A stretch of DNA of 45,194 nucleotides from an uncultured Paraprevotella sp. (lineage in GTDB: Bacteria > Bacteroidota > Bacteroidia > Bacteroidales > Bacteroidaceae): contig CALUFQ010000023.1 in the NCBI GenBank assembly GCA_944319925.1, positions 1 to 45,194 on the forward strand. Direction: 5' to 3'. Under the pieces are notes generated by a model. That model was not told where the DNA came from, ran no database searches, and worked only from the letters and a program-made list of their open reading frames with translations. A program made the position numbers and the translations under genes. Shown in pieces: positions 1 to 6,269 of the stretch (position 1 is its first letter; each line of letters begins with the position of its first letter).

Positions 1-70
1 CTTGTAAGACAGGTCGAAATTTTCCTTCTTTTAATTCGTTGATGAATTCTTCACTTAATTTTCTAGCCAT
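1..70 (-). CDS. Hypothetical protein, N-terminus only
   Basis: An ATG on the minus strand at 70-68 opens a frame that reads MARKLSEEFINELKEG and stays open to the window edge, giving 23 codons. It begins only four bases after the stop codon of the WYL regulator gene, so the two are almost certainly co-transcribed. The visible part is polar and probably helical, with no signal peptide. I cannot assign a family from 23 residues. Being directly downstream of a WYL regulator, it may be the gene that the regulator controls or works with. Confidence 0.6.
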   Translation of the reverse strand, partial: MARKLSEEFINELKEGKFRPVLQ

Positions 71-74
71 AATC

Positions 75-980
75 TCATAATTTATAAAAGTTAAACATAT
101 AGTATAAACACTTCTTCATTTCTAATCTCAAGCTTTCAGGTTCCATAACCTGAATGGTCTTGCCTTTAGCCAATAATTCGCTGATAAGATTCTGAGTGAC
201 ACATAGTTGATATTCAAAATCGCAATACTCATCAGAGGTATAAGTTTCTTTTTGCGAATGATGCAAGGGCAAGGTGCGCAGGTATTTGCTTTGCGTACCG
301 TAGGCACGGATGATTACCTTTTCGGGTTTGATTTCCTCGTTCACCCAAATGCCGATAGAATCTTTATAATATGCTTCGGGCGAGAAGCTGGAAGGATAAT
401 CGAACCGGGTTTCCGTAATGTCTACATGTTGTATGCGGTCGAGAGAAAAATGGCGGATGCCTTTCAATTCCTCGCAATGTCCCAATATGTACCACCTTTG
501 TCTGTATACCTTTAAGCAATAGGGGCATACGTGATAAAGGGTGCTTTCGGCTTCGTAGAAAGGCTGGTAAATTATTTCCACGATTCGGTTTTGCTTCATT
601 GCTTCGATAAGGGTTTGAAGGTATTCCGTGCCTTCGGGAATTTCTTCGAGCAAGATGCGGTCTTTCATTTGTTTGCCTTCGGTTATGAGATTGGCTGTAC
701 TGAATGAGTTGAGCAACCATTGGCGCGTCTTGTCTTCGCGTAGGGAGGATAAGTCTTCGATGTAATACTTATGCCCGTCGGAATTGTCACACTCGATATT
801 GATTTGGAACAATTCTTCCACGGCTTTGCGGTGGTCATGGAAGGTTCGCAGGGGCAAAGGTTTCCCTTCACCCAGCGAAGAGCGTTCCCACTTGCGGCTT
901 ATCTCTTCGAAGGTAAGTCGTCCGGCTTGAATCAAGGTATTCACCAGCCAGATGTAGCGGTTGAATGTCGTGCTTATCAT
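75..980 (-). CDS. WYL-domain transcriptional regulator
   Basis: A 301-residue cytoplasmic protein with the YafY/WYL layout. Residues 1-60 form an N-terminal helical DNA-binding part (AGRLTFEEISRKWERS, then LRTFHDHRKAVEELF), and a WYL domain covers roughly residues 115-220. The WYL core shows as IVEIIYQPF followed by CPYCLKVYRQRWYILGHC, and a WCX-like tail follows. WYL domains are ligand sensors, in several cases of nucleic acid or nucleotides, and such regulators often control defence or stress genes. The ligand here is unknown. The gene lies 58 bases downstream of the FtsZ-C-like gene on the same strand and four bases before the next start, so it probably sits inside an operon. The region is AT-rich relative to the rest of the window. 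Confidence 0.88.
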   Translation of the reverse strand: MISTTFNRYIWLVNTLIQAGRLTFEEISRKWERSSLGEGKPLPLRTFHDHRKAVEELFQINIECDNSDGHKYYIEDLSSLREDKTRQWLLNSFSTANLITEGKQMKDRILLEEIPEGTEYLQTLIEAMKQNRIVEIIYQPFYEAESTLYHVCPYCLKVYRQRWYILGHCEELKGIRHFSLDRIQHVDITETRFDYPSSFSPEAYYKDSIGIWVNEEIKPEKVIIRAYGTQSKYLRTLPLHHSQKETYTSDEYCDFEYQLCVTQNLISELLAKGKTIQVMEPESLRLEMKKCLYYMFNFYKL

Positions 981-1038
981 AAGCGATTCGATTAAAGTCT
1001 GGTAAAAAATGAAGGATTGGCATCGTCACCACGACCTT

Positions 1039-1491
1039 CTACTTAAATCCCGCCACGAGAAACCAGCTCAACCGCGGATTGTCAGCTTTATCTAAAGAAA
1101 GCCCCCATTTGATTTTCAAGCCTTCCGGTATGACATTAGCCCCATCTGCGAAGTCAATCTCTTCCATCGTTATCCCTTCGGGAATAAGCCATTGGAATAA
1201 AAGTTCGTTCATTTCCCGTCCTGGATGCGCTTTTTCCATTTTCCCAATGGCTTTTTCCCATTGCAACCTCTTTCTTTTCTGTCCTACTTCCACTACAATG
1301 GCATCGATTTCCATATTGTCACGAAGTAAAGCTGATATATCGTCATAATCAAGCTTAACTATCCCCTGCGGGGCAAGGATGTATTCTTCCACCATATTAC
1401 TAAAAGACACAGCATCCACCAAGCCACAAAACCTGTCGCGATAATCCGTAATTATCAAACTGCGGACATCCTTAATATATTCATTACCCAT
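1039..1491 (-). CDS. Orphan protein resembling the FtsZ C-terminal half
   Basis: A 150-residue protein if started at the ATG at 1491; an in-frame TTG at 1509 would add six residues, and an in-frame stop lies just upstream of that. By eye it follows the FtsZ helix-H7 and C-terminal domain. GIVKLDYDDISALL sits where FtsZ has the T7 loop (GLxNxDFADVxxxx). It is followed by a strand (DAIVVEVGQ), a helix with AIGKM, and a final strand region KIKWGLSLDKADNPRLSW ending LVAGF, comparable with the FtsZ end xxxGxxxDxxxxDExRVTVxATGF. The GTPase half with its GGGTGTG tubulin signature is absent, and nothing upstream on this strand resembles it. It cannot therefore bind GTP as FtsZ does. It could be a decayed gene, a tubulin-fold partner or a modulator of division. 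The assignment rests on pattern matching only. Confidence 0.5.
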   Translation of the reverse strand: MGNEYIKDVRSLIITDYRDRFCGLVDAVSFSNMVEEYILAPQGIVKLDYDDISALLRDNMEIDAIVVEVGQKRKRLQWEKAIGKMEKAHPGREMNELLFQWLIPEGITMEEIDFADGANVIPEGLKIKWGLSLDKADNPRLSWFLVAGFK

Positions 1492-1709
1492 TTTTGCATA
1501 CGATTTCAAGTTAACACTCCAAAGGACAATTGCTTTTCAAAATTGAAAACAGCTAAAAAAGAACTGTCGTAAATGCAAAAATAACTGATTCCAGCGAGAC
1601 GGGAAACATATTGAGGGCTAAAAATAACATAAATGATGAAGTACCTGAAATACCAACATGGAGCTCTGAATCTGAATACTTTTTTATAATAGAAAAAGAA
1701 GACCTCACG

Positions 1710-1741
1710 TTTGCTTTGTTGCGGCTGAATCCGTATATTTG
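1710..1741 (+). promoter_or_regulatory. Bacteroidetes-type promoter for the ATPase gene
   Basis: TTTG at 1710-1713, 20 bases, then TATATTTG at 1734-1741. This matches the Bacteroidetes -33 TTTG and -7 TAnnTTTG pattern with normal spacing. It lies about 80 bases before the start of the ATPase gene. Confidence 0.65.
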
Positions 1742-1746
1742 CCAAA

Positions 1747-1764
1747 AATATACCACGGTATATT
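1747..1764. promoter_or_regulatory. 18-bp palindrome at the transcription start, candidate operator
   Basis: AATATACC and GGTATATT form a perfect 8+8 inverted repeat around a 2-base centre. It starts five bases after the -7 box of the ATPase promoter, so it covers the expected transcription start. A repressor bound here would block initiation. The repressor is not identified; the WYL protein nearby is one candidate. Confidence 0.5.
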
Positions 1765-1819
1765 ATATGACCGTATATTTTCATCTTAATGTTGAACGCA
1801 GGGCACGAAAGTCGGAATT

Positions 1820-3151
1820 ATGAGATTTTACGATAGAAAAGCGGAATTGGCGCAGTTGGAGCGGAGGCGCGAAATAGCCTTTAGTGACCATTCACAAATG
1901 ACGGTGTTGACAGGCAGAAGGCGCATAGGAAAGACTATGCTGATAAGGAAAAGCTGTGAAGGCACCACGATGGTCTATTTGTTTGTAAGCCGTGGCAATG
2001 AGGCTATGCTATGTAATGGCTTTGCCAAGGTAATCAATGAAACGCTGAAAAATGTATTTGTGCCGGGCAATATCGAATCATTTGCCGATGTTTTTGAGAT
2101 GCTGATGCGGGCAGGCCGTACGGAAAAGTTCAATCTCGTGATAGACGAGTTCCAAGAGTTTTTCTACATCAATCCCACGCTATATAGTAAGATACAAGAT
2201 ATTTGGGACCGTTACAAAGATTCCACTCACGTGTTTTTTGTGGCAAGCGGGTCGGTATATACGCTGATGACGCGCATTTTCCAAGATGCACGGGAGCCTC
2301 TTTACGGCCGTTGCGACAGTATCATAAAATTGAAACCTTTTACAACGGATGTGTTGAAGGAGGTGTTGGCTGACCACAAGCCGGATTACACGAAAGAGGA
2401 TTTGCTGGCTCTCTACACGTTTACAGGCGGCGTACCAAAATATGTGGATTTATTCATGCAAAACAGGTGTACGGACGTAGAGGTAATGATAGACTATATG
2501 GTGCAGCCCGATTCTCCATTCCTTGATGAAGGGAATGCACTGTTGATACAAGAATTCGGAAGGAAATACGGTAACTATTTTGCCGTGTTGGCAGATATAG
2601 CCTGCGGAAGGAATACGTTGTCAGAATTGGGGAAAAGTATGGGCGAAACCAATATAGCAGGCCATATCAGAAGACTGGAGGAGGATTATGAACTGATAGC
2701 CAAGAAACGACCCATCTTTGCTAAGGAAGGTACACAAACGGTACGCTTTGAGATTGCTGACCTTTTTCTTCGGTTTTGGTTCAGATATTTTATAAAATAC
2801 AGGTCTTTGGTGGAGCTTGCAAACTATGCGGTACTCGGTGAACTAATAAAGGCGGATTATCCTACCTATTCGGGATTGGTGCTGGAAATCTATTTCCGAC
2901 AGAAGATGGCAGAAAGCGGAGAATACATCAACATCGGTTCGTGGTGGCAAGCCAAAAAAGGAAAAGAAGCCTGCGAAATAGACATTGTCGGAATAAAGGC
3001 GGATAATAAGTCCGCTGTGGTAGCCGAAGTGAAAAGGCAACGGAAGAATTTCAAGCCCGATGAGTTCGCGGAGAAAGTGAAAATGTTAAAAACGAAAGTA
3101 TTGGCAAATTATGTCATTGATGCCGTTTGCCTCACGATGGAAGACATGTAA
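1820..3151 (+). CDS. ATPase_2/DUF234-type AAA ATPase with a PD-(D/E)XK-like tail
   Basis: A 443-residue cytoplasmic ATPase. The Walker A motif is GRRRIGKT at residues 32-39, the form typical of the ATPase_2 family, and Walker B is LVIDEF around residues 106-111. A winged-helix segment follows in the middle (TLSELGKSMGETN and after). The C-terminal DUF234 region carries a PD-(D/E)XK-like pattern: Asp388 in CEIDIVG, then Glu403-x-Lys405 in AEVK. The length is normal for the family. The function of this family is poorly defined; members occur in many copies in archaea and gut Bacteroidales. The gene has its own promoter with a palindrome and is followed directly by a transposase remnant. Its base composition matches the AT-rich left edge rather than the later genes. 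Confidence 0.85.
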   Translation: MRFYDRKAELAQLERRREIAFSDHSQMTVLTGRRRIGKTMLIRKSCEGTTMVYLFVSRGNEAMLCNGFAKVINETLKNVFVPGNIESFADVFEMLMRAGRTEKFNLVIDEFQEFFYINPTLYSKIQDIWDRYKDSTHVFFVASGSVYTLMTRIFQDAREPLYGRCDSIIKLKPFTTDVLKEVLADHKPDYTKEDLLALYTFTGGVPKYVDLFMQNRCTDVEVMIDYMVQPDSPFLDEGNALLIQEFGRKYGNYFAVLADIACGRNTLSELGKSMGETNIAGHIRRLEEDYELIAKKRPIFAKEGTQTVRFEIADLFLRFWFRYFIKYRSLVELANYAVLGELIKADYPTYSGLVLEIYFRQKMAESGEYINIGSWWQAKKGKEACEIDIVGIKADNKSAVVAEVKRQRKNFKPDEFAEKVKMLKTKVLANYVIDAVCLTMEDM

Positions 3152-3167
3152 AGCAGCAAGACTATGA

Positions 3168-3425
3168 AATTTCAATTCAAGAAACCGCCCCCTCAAACTG
3201 GCAAGATGGTTCAATGAAGTTGAAAAGTTGGCTGGAAATGCCTTTCAGACCGTCATTGACACTTTCGTAAATCACCATGATACCATACTTAACTTTTTCG
3301 TGAACAGGCAAACCAATGCCGGGGCGGAATCGTTCAATGCCAAAGTGAAGGCTTTCAGAAGTCAGTTCAGGGGAGTGGCTGACATTCCATTCTTCTTGTT
3401 TAGACTATCCAAATTGTGCGCATAG
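3168..3425 (+). pseudogene. 3' remnant of an ISL3-type transposase
   Basis: An open frame without a start codon, from the in-frame stop at 3165-3167 to the TAG at 3423-3425, encodes only the C-terminal 85 residues of a transposase. Its hallmark is NRQTNAGAESFNAKVKAFR followed by SQFRGV and FFLFRL, the conserved end of ISL3 (IS204/IS1001/IS1096/IS1165) transposases, which includes the last acidic residue of the DDE triad (AESFNAK). The N-terminal zinc-finger part and most of the catalytic core are missing, and the remnant starts within 20 bases of the end of the ATPase gene. It is an insertion scar. The family call is firm for the motif; the exact element is unknown. Confidence 0.8.
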
Positions 3426-3464
3426 TACTGAAAACGGGAGGAAAGGTTGCAACCGGCTTTTCGG

Positions 3465-3504
3465 ACTGACCCCTTTTCAGACTGACCCCCATTTCCACTG
3501 ACCC
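3465..3504. repeat. Three ACTGACCC repeats at 16-bp spacing
   Basis: ACTGACCC occurs at 3465-3472, 3481-3488 and 3497-3504, exactly 16 bases apart, with T- and A-rich filler between. Regular short repeats near a dead transposase suggest a multi-repeat transposon end, as IS21-type elements have, or a protein-binding array. No other part of such an element is visible in the window. Confidence 0.6.
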
Positions 3505-3552
3505 GCATCTTTTGGAAATTTAAAAGAGGCGCATCCACACGGACACACCTCT

Positions 3553-3584
3553 TTAAAAAAAAGAAGGTTGTCATCTCGACAACC
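3553..3584 (-). terminator. Rho-independent terminator after the RlmI gene
   Basis: On the minus strand, GGTTGTC-GAGAT-GACAACC (3584-3566) is followed by TTCTTTTTTTT, a 7-bp stem with a strong U tract. It lies about 130 bases after the RlmI stop codon and faces that operon. Confidence 0.7.
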
Positions 3585-3712
3585 AATCTTCCATTAACCT
3601 TAAATCTAATACCATGAAAAACACAGTGCAAAGGTACAGGTTTTCCATATATCTCCAAACATTTCATGGAAAAAACCGCCTGTGTTTAACATGTTTTATC
3701 ACTTTGCCGCTT

Positions 3713-4894
3713 TTATTCCACAAAAAGCACCAATCCTTTAAGATATTCGCCTTCGGGATGGTAAATGTTGACGGGATGGTCGGCAGGCTGATGCAACTGA
3801 TGAAGGATACGCACCCGACGTTTGCTTTGGGCGGCCGCCGTGAAGACAGCCATGCGGAACTGGTCTTTGGTGACCACCTGCGAACAACTGAACGTGAACA
3901 GGATGCCACCGGGACGGATTTTCTCAAATGCCTTGGCGTTAAGCCGCGTGTATCCTTTCAAGGCTTGGCGGAGCGCGTCGCGATGCTTGGCAAAAGCCGG
4001 AGGGTCGAGAACGATGAGGTCATAACGCTGCACCATCGCATCCAGATACTTGAAGGCATCCTCGGCATAAGCCTCATGCCGCGTGTCGCCGGGGAAATTC
4101 AGTGCCACATTAGCCCGTGTCAAGTCCACGGCCTTGGCCGAACTGTCCACGGAATGCACCAACTCTGCCCCGCCCCTTAAGGCATAGACACTGAAACCAC
4201 CGGTGTAGCAGAACATGTTCAGGACGCTACGTCCACGGGCATAACGTTCCAGCAGGGCACGGTTGTCACGCTGATCAACAAAGAATCCCGTCTTTTGGCC
4301 TTTCAGCCAGTCAATGTGGAACTTCAGCCCGTTCTCCGTGGCCACATTGTCCGTACTGCCGCCCACGATGAACCCGTTTTCTTGTCCCAAATCCGCCTTG
4401 AAAGGCAACGTGGTTTCGCTCTTGTAATACACGTTGAACACCTCTCCCCCCGTCACCTTCACCAAAGCGGAGGCTATCTCATGCCGCGCGAGGTGCATGC
4501 CCACGCTGTGAGCCTGCATCACGGCCGTGTGCCCATACACGTCCACCACTAATCCCGGCAAGCAGTCGCCCTCGCCATGCACCAACCGGTAGGTGTCACT
4601 GTCCTCGCGTCCCGCCACGCCGATACTCCGTCGCAGGCCGTAAGCCACTTCCAACCGCCGCGTCCAATAATCCGCATCAATCTCACGGTCTTCAAAATCC
4701 AATACCCTGACGGCGATGGAACCAATCTGCCAATGGCCCACGGCGACGAACCTCCCGTCGGCTGTGAGCACCCGCACGACCTCGCCTTCCTCCGGGTTGC
4801 CCTCCACGTGGTGGACGGCCCCTGAGAATATCCAAGGATGGAAGCGCTCCAAGCTCTCTTCCTTCCCCTTTTTCAAATATAAGTCCTTATACAT
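3713..4894 (-). CDS. rlmI: RlmI-type 23S rRNA cytosine-C5 methyltransferase
   Basis: A class I SAM-dependent methyltransferase of the RlmI/YccW family, which in E. coli makes m5C1962 of 23S rRNA. The PUA-like N-terminus starts YLKKGKEESLERFHPWIFSG, an EEHEE-like segment with FFVDQRDNR follows in the middle, and the Rossmann domain has VLNMFCYTGGFSVYA (motif I), LDPPAFAKH (motif IV) and FTFSCSQVV with the catalytic Cys. I chose the ATG at 4894 (MYKDLYLK) because the family begins there; an upstream ATG at 4912 would add six residues. Length about 393 residues, as expected. It is the last gene of a minus-strand trio with the exonuclease and DUF5063 genes. Confidence 0.88.
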   Translation of the reverse strand: MYKDLYLKKGKEESLERFHPWIFSGAVHHVEGNPEEGEVVRVLTADGRFVAVGHWQIGSIAVRVLDFEDREIDADYWTRRLEVAYGLRRSIGVAGREDSDTYRLVHGEGDCLPGLVVDVYGHTAVMQAHSVGMHLARHEIASALVKVTGGEVFNVYYKSETTLPFKADLGQENGFIVGGSTDNVATENGLKFHIDWLKGQKTGFFVDQRDNRALLERYARGRSVLNMFCYTGGFSVYALRGGAELVHSVDSSAKAVDLTRANVALNFPGDTRHEAYAEDAFKYLDAMVQRYDLIVLDPPAFAKHRDALRQALKGYTRLNAKAFEKIRPGGILFTFSCSQVVTKDQFRMAVFTAAAQSKRRVRILHQLHQPADHPVNIYHPEGEYLKGLVLFVE

Positions 4895-4931
4895 GATGGT
4901 ATGTGTTTGCATTTACCCAAATTAGACTCCC

Positions 4932-5576
4932 TCAAGCCTCGGCCGCCGCCCCGTCGCCCGGCTCGGGCACGACGGCGAGCGTGTAGCCATGGTTGGCTTT
5001 CAACGATTCCAGTTCGCGATAGAGGCGTATGCAGGCCCACGCGTCGGTGGCCGCATAGAGTTTTTGCCCTTCGGTCAGCACATCGGCCTCCCAGTTGGTC
5101 AGTCGCTGCCCCTTGCTGATTTTCTGTCCGAATATGTTGGCATAAAGCTTCTGCAAACTCATGTCCTGAATGCCGAAAGCCTTCACGTAGTCCTGGAGTT
5201 CAAGGAACGCATGTGGTTCAAACGCGCCGCGCTTGTGGAGCGAAGCAAAGTCATCGCGCAGGGAAAGCCCCACTTTCATCACCCGCTCGTCCTGCAACAA
5301 ACGGCGCACACTGTCGGGCACTCCGATGCGGTTCAGGCGGAACAAGAAACAAGTGTCGTCCGTGGAAACCTGCAAAAGAGCCACCTTGTTGACCGCCCCT
5401 TTACGAAAAGAAGGACGCGTTTCAGTGTCCACCCCAACCAATGCGCTGTCCATCAAATAGCTCACGGCCTTGTCGGCCTCTGCTTCCGTCTGGATCACAA
5501 TGATGCGCCCTCCAAACAAAGCACGCGGCAAAGCCGGAATCAGTTTCTTGTCGAATTTATTATATATGGTTTTCAT
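4932..5576 (-). CDS. 3'-5' exonuclease, RNase D-like (DEDDy)
   Basis: A 214-residue DEDD-superfamily exonuclease of the single-domain RNase D type. Exo I is GVDTETRPSF (Asp and Glu), Exo II is KVGLSLRDDFASL, and Exo III is YAATDAWACIRLY with the Tyr-x3-Asp arrangement of the DEDDy subclass. All four metal-binding acidic residues are present. No HRDC domain is attached, so the substrate may be RNA or DNA; tRNA or small-RNA trimming is a guess. It lies six bases after the DUF5063 gene and shortly before the RlmI gene, which suggests a nucleic-acid maintenance operon. The last ten residues are Ala/Gly/Glu-rich and probably disordered. Confidence 0.88.
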   Translation of the reverse strand: MKTIYNKFDKKLIPALPRALFGGRIIVIQTEAEADKAVSYLMDSALVGVDTETRPSFRKGAVNKVALLQVSTDDTCFLFRLNRIGVPDSVRRLLQDERVMKVGLSLRDDFASLHKRGAFEPHAFLELQDYVKAFGIQDMSLQKLYANIFGQKISKGQRLTNWEADVLTEGQKLYAATDAWACIRLYRELESLKANHGYTLAVVPEPGDGAAAEA

Positions 5577-5582
5577 CGTCTT

Positions 5583-6155
5583 TCAATCATTCCATCCGTC
5601 TTCACAACCACATTCTTCCCCTTCATCGTCCTGATGCGGGACATACGCGACCCTGTGGAGCGCACGTAAGGCGTTGGCCAACGTTTGCCCCCAATAAAGG
5701 GAAAAAGAATAGCCCACCTCTGCCACAGCCTCATACATGTTTTCGTCCACCCCGACACGGTAGGTCTCCACGAAGTTCTTCAGTGCCTGGTACAGGTCTG
5801 CCAAATCCTCCGAAATAGCCTTCATGGCCGGCTCGTCGCTGAAACGCACCTCGTCGTTACAGAAATCCAAATAATCGTCCTTGTCTCCCATGATGCCGGC
5901 CAACGTCAGGCGCATGAACTCATAGTCTTGTTCCGATACGAAAGCCTCGGGCAAGAAGTCTTCCGCCCCTTCCACCAAAGGAAGCAAGGAAGCTTTCAGG
6001 TAGAGCAAGGGCAATATTTTGAGCACCGTGCCGATGAAATCCTTGCGCTTGCGCCCCTCCGACTGCTCCAGATAGGCACAAAACTCCGCCGCCACCGTGA
6101 CAAACTCTATCGTGTCACGGGAATACACCACATCTTTCTTTCCGATTGCCTCCAT
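5583..6155 (-). CDS. DUF5063 family protein
   Basis: A 190-residue acidic, mostly helical cytoplasmic protein. The sequence and its place (upstream of a 3'-5' exonuclease and divergent from ftsK) match the DUF5063 family of Bacteroidales, whose function is unknown. There is no signal peptide or membrane segment. The C-terminal tail is very acidic and holds a Cys-Gly-Cys (EECGCEDGWND), which could bind a metal, though nothing else supports this. First gene of the minus-strand operon, with its own TAACTTTG promoter core facing it. Confidence 0.75.
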   Translation of the reverse strand: MEAIGKKDVVYSRDTIEFVTVAAEFCAYLEQSEGRKRKDFIGTVLKILPLLYLKASLLPLVEGAEDFLPEAFVSEQDYEFMRLTLAGIMGDKDDYLDFCNDEVRFSDEPAMKAISEDLADLYQALKNFVETYRVGVDENMYEAVAEVGYSFSLYWGQTLANALRALHRVAYVPHQDDEGEECGCEDGWND

Positions 6156-6183
6156 CGCTCGATCCGTTCACTTTTAAAAACCA

Positions 6184-6191
6184 CAAAGTTA
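6184..6191 (-). promoter_or_regulatory. -7 box of the DUF5063 operon
   Basis: On the minus strand this reads TAACTTTG, a perfect TAnnTTTG core, 28 bases before the ATG at 6155. No clear TTTG is seen at the -33 position. Confidence 0.55.
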
Positions 6192-6234
6192 CGAAAAATT
6201 AAGCGAAAAACTAGATAAATTGGGGTTTTTCATT

Positions 6235-6242
6235 TACTTTTG
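6235..6242 (+). promoter_or_regulatory. -7 box of the ftsK operon
   Basis: TACTTTTG followed by C, 27 bases before the ftsK start. It is divergent from the DUF5063 promoter, and the two cores are about 45 bases apart. The upstream -33 element is not obvious. Confidence 0.5.
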
Positions 6243-6269
6243 CAGTCGTTTTCACAGTGAAAAGCCAAG

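Noticed and set aside
1506-1784. 92-codon minus-strand open frame upstream of the FtsZ-C-like gene, checked as a possible N-terminal half
   Set aside because: The protein is Phe/Tyr/Ile-rich with no tubulin signature and lies over the promoter of the ATPase gene.
3465-3504. CRISPR array
   Set aside because: The repeats are only 8 bases with 8-base spacers; no other array-like pattern or cas gene was seen anywhere in the window.
3614-4180. Open frame of 188 codons starting MKNTVQRYRFS on the plus strand
   Set aside because: All but the first 30 codons or so are antisense to the RlmI gene, whose motifs are clear. Only the first bases could be a leader peptide, and nothing supports its use.
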